Below the pieces are notes generated by a model. The model was not told the DNA's origin. It searched no databases and saw only the letters and a list, made by a program, of their open reading frames with translations. Shown piece after piece: positions 40,805 to 54,204 of a stretch of DNA of 64,000 bases. Origin of the DNA: Dasyornis broadbenti. Its lineage: Eukaryota; Chordata; Aves; Passeriformes; Dasyornithidae. The DNA is taken from the NCBI GenBank assembly GCA_013397935.1, contig VZRN01004245.1:1150964-1214963 (forward strand), written 5' to 3'. The position numbers were made by a program, and so were the translations under genes. Position 1 is the first letter of the stretch; every line of letters begins with the position of its first letter.

Positions 40805-42555
40805 CACAGAAATCATCTCATCCACGCACAGCCAGGATGTGCAGAGAGAATCATTCTATGAAAAGCATGTGTCTTTACAAGATTTTCTTCCAAACTTTAT
40901 CCAGTCCAAACCCATAGAAAGGTATTGGGTCAGTCTCCATTGGTTCCAAGTTGAGAAACCCCCAGTATTCAGTTTCCCATTGGATCCCAATCTCCTTGCC
41001 TCTGATGTTAATTAGATTTTCATTCTTCAATTTTCTTAACAGCCCTTTCTGGCCCAGATGTCTCCCACTCTGCCAGGGCTGGTGTCTGGGGTAGATGTTT
41101 GCAGATGTCCTTTGAGAGCTGGGATCTCTTGTGGATCTCCTGTGCTGCTCCCAGGCTGTTGGGATGCTGAGCTCACCAGGCCTCACCTGCAGAAACAATG
41201 CCCTGGGAAGGAGCTTCAGTTCCCTTCCCACGGGGCAAAGGTGGACAAACCTGGCTAAAGTTAGACAAAAAACTTTTAAACAGGTCTGTTTTCCAGCAAT
41301 GGCAGGGAGGCATCTTTTGTCAAAAGCTCTGCCTTGAGTTTGATATGGAAACAGCTCCCTTTTTCAAGCTCTCACACATTTTTTTCTTCCTTAATACTTT
41401 CTAAAGCAAGATACTGGATGTAAGATCTGCCACCTATTAATATATAAGCTTTGAAGGCAGAAAACACTTCCAGAAATTATCTTAAGAATCTCACTGAACT
41501 TTATCGAATCTTGAGTCATCGTTCTTTTCATACAAGTGTGCACTTCATTACTTGGTAATGGAACAATAATTGCTCTTCAGTTATGCAAGATGCACCTCTA
41601 ATTTGTAAGGGCTTTCTGGAGAGGTAATGACAGATGCTTAAAAAAATCAAATATGAGAACATGAAAAGTTGTTATATAAAAGATAATGGTAACCACAGAG
41701 CAGTCTGACAGCTGGGTCACAGTCTCAGCTGGTAGAAAGGCACAATGCAGATGTTCTGTCCTGTGCATTCTTAAACACTGAACCTGAAGCCAAATTAATC
41801 ACATTACTTTGCCCTTTAATCTAACTGAATCTCACAAATGAAGCATCATCCACGTAGGTCAACACCTGACATCCCTGCTTTCCTGACAGCTTCCTACGCG
41901 CTCGAGATGAGGCTGCCAGCAATTCTGCAGAAGGCATTTTCCCCCTCTGAAATTGAGCTTCCTGATTATAAAACATATTGGGTGTGAAAGGAAGGTATCA
42001 ATCTACATATTTCCTGGTTTCTAAAAGTAAATTCAATATAAAACCTGCTAGGAACTACATTGTGAGGGACAACCTTGCGTTAAAAGGGATGACCATTCCA
42101 AATTTTCTCCGCTCCCTTTTCTCCAACTTTACCACTGCGAGCAGGGGGCTCAGTGCAGCATTTCAAAGAGCACGTGCTCGCTCACAGCCCTTCCAGACAA
42201 AATGTCAACTCCAGACTTCGAGCACTCGCGTTTGCTGATGCGTGGCAGCGCTCCTAAGATCAGGAGCAGCACACCACCCAAATGTCATCTGTGTGTGCAG
42301 ATGCAAGATCAAGTGCACCTCCTCATACGACTAATTTTCCAATTAAGATTGAAACACTGTTGTGCTAAAAACACAACAAGCACATGGGAAGAGCTTGTTC
42401 TCGCTCCGTAGGGATTTATTATCAAAGATACGCTAATTTTACTCTAATCTACTTGGTTTTACTCAGCAAAGCACTGACTTTTGCAATATGTCAGTTCTGC
42501 GCTGCAAAACAGAATTGTGTTTTACTGCTTTGAAACAGTTTAGTATGACATCTAA

Positions 42556-42612
42556 AGGAAAAAAATAAAAAAAACCAACAAAAAAAAACAAAAAACAAAC
42601 AAAAAAAAAAAC
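42556..42612. repeat. A-rich low-complexity stretch
   Basis: A run of A-rich sequence broken by single C or T bases (patterns like aaaaacaaac). It could be an old decayed poly-A tail or simple slippage; no element body is visible. Confidence 0.85.
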
Positions 42613-44504
42613 CAATCAACCAAAGATTGGCAGATGCTTAGAAAGCTTGCTTCACCCACTCTGATCTCCATGCCAGCGCAGACATATTATTAGCAGGACC
42701 CAACTATCTAATCTCAGACTTGTTCCAATCCAAACACATAAACTGCATCACAACAGCAGCTGCTGAGTAGATGCACCCAGAGGAAGCCCAGCCTTTAGTC
42801 TGTCTGGAAGAACAATAAAACAACAATCACAGACTGCAAAACTTTCGGCGAGGAGAGCCCTGTTTAATCTACTGGAAAAAGACATAATGAGATGCAGCGC
42901 TTGGCAGCTGAAATTTAGATAGATCAGACTAGAAATAGGCACATGTTTAACAGTGAGAACAGCATCCTGCTGCAACCATCCACCTAAGGATTATTTCAAA
43001 TACTCCATCATATCGAGTCTTTAAAGTCAGGGCTGCTGACAGATGTGTGACACAGCTCACAGAGAAACGCAGGCTTCGTGCAGTGATTCTTACACAGAGC
43101 TCTCTGTCTTTTGCACCGTGCTCTAGCTCAGATTAGATGATCATAAATGGTCTCTCTTGACCTTAAAAAGCTACAATGACACTCAAGTCATGGTAAAAAT
43201 TACTTCAAGGAGTCGCAGCTCTGCACAAGCCAGAGAGATCACAAACTGTGTGACAGTTCTGCACCGATAGCCTGTGTCATTTCCATCCCATCCAAACTGG
43301 CTGAGGGCCACACACAGAGCTGGGCTGGACAGCTGGCAGTCAGGAACCAAATTTAGTCCTTTGCTCTTGGGTTAGCAGCAGCTGAGAGAACTGTAAAAAA
43401 AGTACCATGTACCTTGAAGAAGCACTTCCCCCCCGAAACATCAGCTGCCTGAAGTGTCAAGGACTTTGAAAAGAAAGAAAGCAAAACTGGTCTAATTCAC
43501 ATTTCCCAGCTACACTGTGGTCTTTTTAAAAATGGCACAGGAAAAGCGACAAAGAATTCTCTCTTCCCCAAATAACTAAGCCAATCTAAAATAGTTAATC
43601 CTGGAAATATTCTCCAAAGATTAGCCATGGCTCAACTAACTTTAACGATGATAATTTTTAATTTAATTTAAAGTTGAATATCCTTGTGCAATAATGGCAG
43701 AGATGAAGGACTATTAGGGAATAATCTTGTTTACGGATCAGTGAACTCAGAAAATTGCCAAGGCACTGTGAAACATATTCCTTATTCACACCTCATAATT
43801 AACTGAGTGTTCTGCTGCAATATTAAAGTCATCTTCCTTATGAGAAAGCTGCTCATCTGGGCTGGTGAGCCACTAAGGGGGTCTCATTCAGTTCTGGCAT
43901 TTCCAAACTCACAGGAAAAAGCACCTTCAAATCCATAAAAACGACAGGACTCCAAAAGTTTAAGGGAAGGCAGAGAAAGCCTTTGGTCCATGACAAAAGC
44001 ATGGCTTTTGCAGAGGAAAAAAAAACACTTCTCTCCTTCCCTAATGCCACCTGGGAGCAATTCCCTTTTAAAGGCAACTGAAAGAAGAAAATACAGTTCT
44101 CTTAATTAATTCACATTGAAAGGCGTTTTTGATGGAGTCAAGAGGCCAAATCAGATCAAAGTAAATAATGCAACAAACAGTGACATGAAAGCCCTGGGAC
44201 AGCAGCTATCATGGCTTGCACTGTCTAGATCTTCATACTCAAAACCAACAAATGCTGAAGCTTTCAGCTTCCAGGAAAGCAGAGGACAGGGGGGCTCTGT
44301 CCTTTCAGCAACTTTTAAGAAAGAAATGGTCAGTTTACTGGGAGGAAGACTTTTGTTGAGGTAGATCTGCTTAAGATTTGGGAAATCCTGGATTAAGTCT
44401 CTGCTTTATGTCAGATTTTATGTTTGTGAATTTGGCAAATGCTCAAACTTTCTGCCCTTTGGTTCAGAGAGGTGATGCTTCTCTCTGACTGACAGAGCAC
44501 AGAC

Positions 44505-44545
44505 ACGAGGGGATTCTGCCCCTCGACTCAGCCCACAAGCTTTGC
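44505..44545 (+). mobile_element. Possible small CR1 fragment
   Basis: The string gattctgcccctcgactc resembles a conserved stretch of the CR1 3' region that precedes the conserved gagacccca block, but the match ends soon after it. It may be a tiny relic or a coincidence. It lies about 500 bp before the clear old CR1 copy, in the same orientation. Confidence 0.3.
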
Positions 44546-45042
44546 CCAAGCCAAGGATTCTCTGAGATATTCCTGATCCCCAAAGGGCAGTTAAGAAGGG
44601 AAGGATATATTTTAAATCCACATCTGGGTAACTGAGACCCAGATAAAGCAGCTACAGACTCTGATGGTGTCATCTCTGGCCCCAAAATCAGCCAGGCCCA
44701 TCCTAGCTTAGGTCAGCATCCTGCTCCAGCCTTTCCCATGTAATGGGGAACAGGCGAGGCAGACGCAGCCAAACCCAGGACACAGGATAGAAAACACAGT
44801 AATAAAATATACTGAGATTTTTTCATTCAGATTTTTACTGTACATATTACCTAAACAGATTCCAGTCAAAACAAAAGAATAAAAAGTAAAGAAAAATAGT
44901 GATGCCATAAATCAGCACTGAAAAAAAAAATGCAGCTTGTGAAAAACAGAAGTAGTAATAGGATGAATTAAAAACCCAAGTCCCAGTATCTGGAATACTG
45001 CATGTTATTCTGAGACCTTCCCTTCCTCTGTCCATTTCCCAA

Positions 45043-45640
45043 AGGATCTAATAGAGATCGAAGAGGTGCAGGAAAGGGTAGTAAGGCTCATCAGACACAT
45101 GGAATGGTGTTTGTGTGAGGAGAGAATCAAGAAAACAGGGCTCTCCACCCTGGAAGGGGAGTGCACATCGAGATACTATAAAAATTATGAAGGGCCTGGG
45201 GAAGGGAATCAGCAAAATTACTTTCTACTACTTATCACACAGAGTCAAAGGGTTCCCAATGAAATTGTCGGGTTTCAAGCAAACAAAAAGATTCCTTCAT
45301 ATGGTGTGTAATTAAAATCACAGAACTCACTGCGACAAGAGGCCCTCAAAGTCAGAGGAGAGAAGGGCTCTAAAAAGGAAACTGGGCAACTCCACAGAGG
45401 ACAAGTCCATGGAGAGCCTTAAAAGGTGCTCCAGATCCAGCATCCAGATCCACGGGCTCTAAATCAATGCCTGGCACACGTTCAGCAGGCACAGGAAGGA
45501 GAGATAACCCTGTCCTGGCCCTGTTCCCATTCTGCTCTTTTGTAAGCACCCGGTAATGACCACAGCCTGAACACAGAGCCAGATGGATCGGTGGTTGGAT
45601 ATGGTGCTCCCACAGCATTCTTCTCTTATGTTAAAAATAC
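45043..45640 (+). mobile_element. Old CR1-type LINE 3' region
   Basis: A degraded but nearly collinear copy of the 3' non-coding part of an ancient amniote CR1-type LINE. Recognisable blocks in order are: ggaatggtgtttgtgtgagg with the following gagagaatcaagaaaacagg; a block ending ctataaaaattatgaagggc; cccaatgaaattgtcgggtt with the following caaacaaaaag; cagaactcactgcgacaaga; ggacaagtccatggagagcc; and the terminal agatggatcggtggttggat followed by tcttatgtt. Its heavy divergence suggests insertion before the radiation of birds, a younger bound that is inference. It lies antisense to TMTC1. Confidence 0.85.
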
Positions 45641-48571
45641 TGATAGGAGTTCAATAGGGAAATCCTAACTCAAAATAAAAGGAATTCTTTGTTGGTTTAT
45701 TTTTTTTTTTCTTTAAGAAATACCATGCAAAAATTCCTGTTTATATTCATGTATAGCACTGGACCAAATGCATGAACAAATACCCTCTGGCTGGAAAGCT
45801 ATCCATCATCTCCAAAAACTTGTATGGCCAATGAACGAAGGAATTTCCTTTTCCATGCTGAGTAACTGGAGCTACCTCCTGAATGGAGATACCGTTCAGG
45901 ACCCCAAGCAGGGTCATGCCACTGAATTCACAGTGCGCCTGCCAAGATCCCCAAAGGAATGCTGATCATAACAGTGATTAGAAAGACCAGCATCAGCAGC
46001 CATTTAGACCACAGACCAGGTGACAGCTTTCTAAAATGAAAATTCCTGATGCTTCCTCCAAAAACATTTGTATTCTGAGCAATTCATCTCCTGAAATGAA
46101 TGCATGACATAATTAACAGTGGAGAGAACAGGGGAGAAGAGGGACAACAACAAATGAATTAAATTTACTACCAGAAAACAAAAGAAACATCTCTGCTTCA
46201 AACATTTACAGATAACTCACAGGTACAGTGATACAAGCTGCTGTCATGAGATTAGGCAGAGATTATGGTAAATGCAATTAAATCCGCTAATGCCAAAATA
46301 TACCAAGAGAACCCAAGGCCATCATTTCACACCAGCTTGGTCTCTCCAGAAATTCCTAACATGGTCCTGTAGGAACTGCATGTGTAACGAGGGTGTATGA
46401 ATGAATAAAGCTGTGTTTTATGGGAAGGATGTAAAGGTAATGTTCCATCTCCCTTCCACCTCCAACTGATAATTACTCTTTCCCTGAATTTTATTTTAAA
46501 CAATCAGTGGAAATTTCCTCTCAAGCTTTTCCTGCTGATTTTCCTCTTCTGAAGGAAGACAAACCCAGAGAGTTTGTTAGCATCTTTCACAGATTAAATG
46601 GAACTGTACTTTATTCCATGCTCTTTGTACTAGTACAACCAAAGTGCAACCATACTTAGCTCAAAAGTACTAAGTTTATGTTTAATATTTCCTTACTCTA
46701 GAGCTGATTTGCAAAACCAAGGGATTTCCCAGGTCAGTAAAGGAGAGATTTGAGCAGACTTCAGCCCCCAGCCTCAACAGAGGATCTGCTGCCAACCAAA
46801 GCTTTAAACAGAGGGAACAACTGCATTACCCACACGGCAGAAGAACGATACTTTCTTAAGACACCCAAACCTAACTTTTACGATTTAAAAAAAAAAAACC
46901 AAAACAACAACCACAACACATTTCAGTGGAAGATTATCATTTAAGCCAGCCCACGATCAGTTGTGGCAGGCAGTGAGAATTCACAAGGCAAAGCAGGGTG
47001 CCAGCAGATGCTGCGAGACCTGGAAGGCAAACACTCGACAGCAACATTCCAACAGCCCAAGCACAAACCTTGCCTTTCACAGCTTACTCTGGCCAGTATC
47101 TGAATTTTAGCACGGATGTTTGGGAATGTGGAATGCATTTACAAGAGTCCCTTCTGCACTGCAGTTTCCTGGATATTCACATTCTGGAAATTGCTTAAAA
47201 GGATAGAAACAAAAAAAATCTGCATTTCAAAGATCAGGAGAGAAACGTGTGTTCCAGCATTTCCAAGCCAAGGAGAAGATTAAGGTTTCTAATGCACTCG
47301 TTGGAAAAGAATATTGGGATAACTGCATTAGAAATGTGAAAGAGGATTTAATACTCTACTTTAGATTAAGTTGAAGATTAAGTTTCTAGTCAGGGAAGAA
47401 TCTATTCATCTTAGAAAGCATACAGGGAGGATGGGAGAAGCATTACACACACTCGCAGACTTCTTTCTTTTAGTCTTTTTTAATCAAATATTAAATCTCA
47501 ACAGCTACTTCATAATAAAAAAAGTCAAAGTAACACTTCTCACACAACTGAAACCATCCACCTAAAATTGCACTTGATGAGATTGGTGGTTTTGAGCAAA
47601 TGATTGCTTGTGTCAGCCTGTGAACACTTAAAGCCAAGTAACTTAGTCCCAGAGTCTGCTGTCCTTCCCTTAATCCATGCTGTGATTACCAGGTTCACAG
47701 AGGAGACAGGGACCAGCTTGGAAAGCATCAGTCATTAATGAGGTTGGTAGTTACAGCTGAGTCCTTCACTCCTGAGAACAGCCTGGAAGTTTCCACTAGA
47801 TGTCAAAAAATGTGCCTGGAAGTCAAAGCATGAGAGAGAAATTGTTCAATTAGATTTGCTATCCAGGGAAATACCTGCAATAATTTGGGTATCATCCATC
47901 TACAGGTGCTCTGGTTGGGTTTCTTTTGTTTTTTTTTATTTCCTGGGTGACTGAAATACTGTTCTGTGCCAAACTAACTCAGATTTACTGCAAGGAAAAT
48001 GACCTGGCGAGCCATTAGGGTTTGCTCTTTTTTCTCAGCCGCCGTTAATTCTTTGACACTGGTTTACAGGGCTTTCAGAAAAAGCCAATGAGCACGGGCA
48101 CGCTGCTGTTTCAAACACTGCTTTAATGAGACTGCCGTGAACTGTGAATAGAAAGGCAGTCCTGTGAAGCAAAGGGAACGAACAGAGGCTGCTGTGAGTC
48201 AGCTCTGGGACACACAGGCTGCACCTACAAATTGGGGATTTCCAATTAGCAGCACAGGGAACAGAAGAGGCTGACGTTCAACGAAGTGACAGCAACTGCA
48301 GGGCTTAAACGCCACTCCCATTAATGAGGGGGGGAAAAGCCCTCTCCCTCTGCACATGAATGAATAAGCCATCAGCATCTTGCAGAACATGGGGAGAAAA
48401 GAAACCCAAAACCACGGGAATCAGTCATTAACTTTTCCTCCTGATTCTGTTTTGCGCAGCACGGTTCTTTGTCCCAGGCGTAGTTTCCACTTAGGGATTC
48501 ACAAAAATGGATTTTCATGAACTAAATGAAAAGTGTAAAGCATCTTTGAAAGACTCAAAAATCTTCTCTTC

Positions 48572-48586
48572 AAAAAAAAAAAAAAA
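48572..48586. repeat. A15 homopolymer tract
   Basis: A run of 15 A leading into an A/C-rich stretch (ccaaaaccccac). Confidence 0.85.
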
Positions 48587-51500
48587 CCAAAACCCCACAA
48601 AAAAGTCAGAACATGTTACATCATCATCAGCTAGGAAAAATAACATCAGACTCAGTCTTGTCCCTTTTTTCTGACATTCAGTGTACATGAAGGCAAACTA
48701 CTTCAGTTTATTTGCTGCTTACTGAAATAAACAGGGCCTCTTGGTACTGGCACATATTAATAGCCCAGGAGAAATTATTTACTTTCCACTTCCTTCTAGG
48801 AAGTATTTAAAAAGAGGGAGAGAGGTGTTTTTCTGTCCTGCAGGAAAAGTGCTATCCAGAACAGTGGCCGAAACACAGATCCAAAAAAGGGTGTCAAATT
48901 TAAAACCCAAGCCTCTTCTATTCAAACAAGTGCATGCACAAGTGCCTACTTTTCCAGCCACGAGGAAGCCAAGAGTGAGATCAGCTGTGGCTCCACGCCA
49001 CCCCAAGCACCAGAGCAGAGCAGGCTCCTGGCTTCTGCCTGGCTCTCCACGCTCCCTCCTCCTCAAACCCAGGCAGCCAGCACGGGGAAAATTCCTGAGC
49101 TAGCCACAGGGCAGAGGAGGGACACAAACACAGTAGCTTTTGAGGAAATCAGCAAGATCAAAAAAAACAAACCTGAGGAGCAAAGATTGGAAGCAATTAA
49201 ATGACGAAGGAGAAGCAAGCAAGAGAAGGGATGAGGGCAGGCTGGACTAGATGAGGCAGAACACCGAAGTGGGGAGAAGAGGAAGGAAGGAGAAGCTGCA
49301 CATGCCAGCCAGGTTCATTCCTCTGTGAGTCTGGAAGGGAATGTCATTATCATTGTGCCTCCTCTGTCTGCAAATACCTAAAGAAGGTCCCTCATCTGTC
49401 AATCCTGACTCCTATAGAGCACAGTTACTGCTGCCACCAGCTCATCTCTCTCTGCTTGCTCAACCAGCAGATACCCATGAAGTGAATACAAAGGCGAATC
49501 CGACTGTTAAAACCCATGTGGTTCCCCACTACAAAATTCACTTCACTTGTTCTGAATAGTAAGGAAGTTACACATCCAGAAACTACGCCAAAAGAACTTT
49601 AAAAGATTACAGACTGCAAGGAAATACCAGCACTTGGTAGTCTGTACACAGAGGAATTACTGAGAAGTTGTAAATCTGTCTCAGAGCAGGATTTGAATAA
49701 CATGAAGTAAATAGGGCATGGGGCAATGGCCTGGGCCAGGAAGAAACAAAATACTGAACAGTTACTCATTAAGTGAGCACCGTCCATTCTGGGCAATGAA
49801 TCGAGCAGGGATTGAAAAAAAGGCAAAAAAGAAAAAGGTATGTGATAGCATAATTAAAGACTGTCACAATATGAACACAAAACGAGGCCAAAATTAAATC
49901 AGGTCTTTCTCACCTGGTGAGTGCAAAATTTTGCAGCACAATGAGGTCACAACAAGTCATTTTCTGCATGCATGCAGCCTTAGTCATCACCATACCAAAG
50001 CAGTGCTGTTCTTAACTAAACTTCAGCCTGCAAGCAATGAGCTCAGTCACTTGTACTGAAACAGCACTTGAAAATTTCAAAAATAAAGAGACACAGTGGC
50101 ACGAGAGAGAATCCTTGGCTTTGTTTCTTTTTTGGGGGTGGATGGAAGCCTTCAAACAGGCAGCACATCACACGGATGGAGGTGGAAAAGCAGCATGCAT
50201 TACTGTGCCATCTTCCAGCACATGACATGGGAACAGAGAGATGGAATTCTTTTCCCAGGATTACACAAAGGTTCTCTGGAAGTTGCAGGCCAGAGCGTGG
50301 AAATCCTTAGCTGCATCCAAGGCTGTAAGCACAGGAGCACCCACATCTCACACGTTTCTAGACTCTAGCAGAGACTTCTGGTGGCCTCAGGTACCATCTG
50401 TGCGTGACAATAAATACCGTCACTGACTGCAGGGGAATTCATGGAATTCGGATTCATTCAGCATTTCCTAAACAGAAAGGACAGACACAGTAGCAGAGAG
50501 AGCTGTTGCTCAGACTCACAGTGGAAAAACCATCTTAAGAACTGATTTCAGAGAAGAAAAAACCACAGGCCAAATCCACGCCTGCAATACACCTCCCCAG
50601 AGGCAGCCAAGCTTCATTCACAACTTAAGCTCACTAAATAGCAAGAATGGCAGAGCCTTAGCAAACCTGCTAAGAATTCAAAAAACTTGCAACACCACAG
50701 AAGCAGCATCCCACAGATCCCAGGACAGCAGTGACACTTAGCTAATCTGCCATCTTTTCAGCACACACTGTGCCTCCCTAGGCCTTGGGACTACTTGCCT
50801 ATTGGAGCAAAGTTGGGTTGTCCTATTCTTAGTTCAATAGTAAATATCAATTCAGGAAAAAAACCAAACAGCCTATAGCCAGGGACATTGCAGCACTTCC
50901 TTTCCTCAGAGCATCGCACACCAGGAGTTTGATCCTTTATTTGCAAAATCTCACAACCCTCAGGACATCACCAGCAGAAGAGGAAGGGAAAAGCCTAGGC
51001 TGGCTCCATTGCTTAATGCTCCAGACTGCTCATTTTGCTTTCCTAGAGAAGAAAACAATTTTGACTGCTGGGCTCCCAGACCTTTCTCACCACAGACTGA
51101 ATCCCAAACTGTCCTAGGATTTCTCCACCAGCTATTTGCTATTTGCAAAGCCCTTTAGCACTTCCTTGCTATTTTGCTGTTGCACAGCAAGGACTTTCAG
51201 GTCAGAGACAAGTACCCAAGCTTTTCTTTTGCATATTTTGGTCAGGGGCAAACATAAAACATAAATAATAGTTACCTTATTGTTTCCTCAGAGGCACAAA
51301 CTGCTTTTTACTGCTGTGCTTTGCAGATGAACACAACCACCAGTGACCTCCATGGTGTGTAAGCACAACTAGGAACAACTTGCCAAAGTTTAAGGAAGTT
51401 GTACCACATCCAACAGAAAGCGTCTTCCTTGCACTTTTATAACCCAGGCAGTTTCACAGCCACACTCTCCTATCAAACACCCTCTAACAAATTCAAGAAA

Positions 51501-52994
51501 AGGTGAAGTGTGCACACATGAAATCCTGCATCTGGGAAACCGGTCCCACTCTTCTGCCTGTATCTGTTCAGAATCTATGACGTGGCCTTACATTGTGTGG
51601 CCAGGGGAAGGAATAGAAATTCACCTGAATTTCTGCTTTTTGAACAGTAATTTCATGTTAAAGCAGAAATGTGCTATGCTACCATATTAGTTAAAAAAAA
51701 AAAAATTCAAAAAATCATTTCATTTCCATCTTCTTTCCCTTGCTATCGTAAGAGGAAACAACAGCGCTGCCAGTTTAGTCATCAGATCACATTTATCCCT
51801 GCTATAGCCCTTAGGATTTCATTGAATTTTGGATCAATGGGGTTTTGGGCCTGGATCCCACAATGCTAATGAGCAGTGAGCTCCCACACTCTCTTTTACA
51901 TACAACATGGATTTAAAGCGATGCTGTTGGGCACAGCTCCACGTACACCTGCTTCTTCTGTAATCTGGCAAAAAAAAAAATTAAAATTAAATAAATAAAA
52001 ATACCCCACAAAAACTCCTCATGCAACAGTTCATATACACGGGAAACAGCAGCATTAATTCCAGTCTATTGTCCACTCCAAGGGAAGAGTCTCACAATAC
52101 AAATGAGCTTCTAGGACACCAAAGTGAAACAGAGATTTCAGTTTCAAAAGTTTGCAAGCCATTGTGGAGTCTTGTATTGCAAGAGGCTTAGTCTGCAGTC
52201 CCCAGCTCATTTATTCAGCTCAAAACCTTCAGAGTGATTAGGTGGTATGAGGGTGTTCATGGGCTGCACCACATTTAGGAACGCAGAGTGTGAGGCACAT
52301 AGAACACGGCATAACCCAAACTACTTAAAACAAGAAGAAAAAAAAAAGGAAAAAAGTAACATTCCAGTGTTCAGCGGGTTGAACAAGCCATGAAAAAAGA
52401 GAATGAGTGACAATTGCCATTGATTCTGATTTTCAGCAGGACACATACACGTACCCTGCACCATCACATTGCAAGCACAGAGCCCTTACCCCAAAGAAGT
52501 ACAAGCCCGACACAAAACTTCCTGTCTGTCCTTCCCCATTTATATCACATGGAGAAGCACATGCACTCACAAGCCTCCTTCAGGTTTTAAAGCTCAGGGA
52601 GATGGCTCAAACCCACAAGAGACTCCAGTTACCTCATTTCAGTAGCATATGCCAGCATTCCCCAAAATTGCCATAAATTGTGGTGATAAAACCCACAATT
52701 TCATCCAGACTAACTCGTTCCTTACTCCTGAAGGCAACTGGGACTGCAACCCACATATTCACTGGATAGCTGAAGATAAGGGCAAGTGACAATAAAGAAC
52801 TAAAATATCTCTGCACCAAGAATTTACATAACTAGCTCCAGTTACTGCTAATTAGACCAATTCCCTTAATTCCTCCATTACATCTTCCTGCATTTTTCAG
52901 TTAGCTCTAGTTAGAAGAGGTATAATAAATTATTATTAAATAGAAACCTACTTGATCACATTACAAGTATTTAAAAGTATAGATCGGTGCACTA

Positions 52995-53032
52995 CTGTTT
53001 TATTCTAATTAAACTATTTTATTCTAATTAAA
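52995..53032. repeat. 19-bp tandem duplication, AT-rich
   Basis: The unit ctgttttattctaattaaa is followed directly by a copy differing at one base. The duplicated core ttctaatta resembles a homeodomain-type TAATTA site, but that is only a sequence resemblance. Confidence 0.85.
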
Positions 53033-53279
53033 ACCTTACAATTAGTAGTTTGGTGCACTAAATAAGGTACCTGAAGCTACTTCACTGGGCCAAATCTATC
53101 CTCCAATTTTGGAGCTTCTGAAACATTTAACACTTTTTTCCCCCCTCCCTTCTGCCATGGAAGAAGACCTACACAAGCCAGACAATGTGAATTACAAGGG
53201 AAAACTGCCTGATTAATCTCACAGATTTGACACCAACTTCATTTTTTCCTTCTTTTTTTCCATCTATAGCAGGGATTTA

Positions 53280-53303
53280 CTTTTTTTTCTTTTTTTTTTT
53301 TTT
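53280..53303. repeat. T-rich tract
   Basis: Two T runs of 9 and 13-14 bases are separated by a single C. This is low-complexity sequence about 600 bp before the CR1 copy at 53.9 kb. Confidence 0.85.
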
Positions 53304-53914
53304 AATACAGAATATATTTTAATAGAGAAATTGTCTGGAGTTCTCCCTGCTTCCTGTCACGTAAATATGTCAACAGCACAACTCTCCCAGGCACGCTTCC
53401 CCCTCAGCCACTGGGACCAAGCCAGCTCCACTTTGGGCATCCCACAGCCAACCCTCACACAGCAAGTTGTTGGGAGTGTGTTGTACGCAGCCAGTCACTT
53501 GAGAAGAGAGCAGCTGAGAGCACCACGAGAGCCCCTTTTCAAACAGAAAGCAGCTCTGTAGATGCAGGGCTCGATTCGCCATGTGCAGAAAATCCTTCAC
53601 AATGCTTGAAGAGGCAGCTGCCAAAAAGCAAATGCCAACTGGCAGCGTGGAGGAGCTCACTCTGAGGCCATCCCACGTGCACGGGCTCTCCAACACAACT
53701 TCTGCAGCCTCTCCTGAAGAGGCTGGAAAAGCAGAGGCTTTCCCCTTGTGTAAGAAAGGGACATTCCCAAAAGCGGGGGCACGGGAAGGGTGTCTGGAAA
53801 AAGTGCAAAGGAAAGGAGCAGTAGGGAAAGAGGAAGAAATAGGAGTAAAAGAAACAAAGGAGGGGATGATGAAGCAAGACAGGAGATGTTTTTTATATTG
53901 ATCCCCTCCTGCCT

Positions 53915-54204
53915 CTCATTGTAGGCATCACTCTGTTCTCCCAAGTAACAAGCAACAGGGCAAGAGGAAATGGCCTTCAAGTTGTGCCAGGGAAGTTTCA
54001 AATTGGATATGAGGAACATTTTCTTCACTGAAAGGGTTATCAGCAACAGACTGCCCAGGGGAGCAGTGGAATCACCATCACTGAAGGAATTTCAAAGATG
54101 TGTAGATGTGGCACGGTTTAGTGGTGAGCTTGGCAGTGCTGGGGTAATGGTTGGACTCGATAATCTCAGAGGTCTTTTCCAACCTAAACAATGCTATGAT
54201 ACCA
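53915..54204 (+). mobile_element. CR1 LINE 3' end (avian type)
   Basis: A 5'-truncated CR1 tail on the plus strand. Diagnostic blocks are ttctcccaagtaacaagcaa, caagaggaaatggcc, aagttgtgccagggaagttt, ttcttcactgaaagggttat, gactgcccaggggagcagtg, gaatcaccatcactgaagga, and finally aatggttggactcgataatc with cttttccaacctaaacaatg and ctatgat. The last bases match the start of the ATTCTATG-type 3' terminal repeat of CR1, here reduced to about one unit. It is less decayed than the other two copies. It is antisense to TMTC1 and ends about 200 bp from the exon D donor. Confidence 0.95.

Noticed and set aside
41021..41240. Possible retroviral LTR or gag remnant next to the CR1 relic
   Set aside because: I could not identify LTR ends, a primer binding site or any retroviral motif, so only the open stretch is reported as unexplained.
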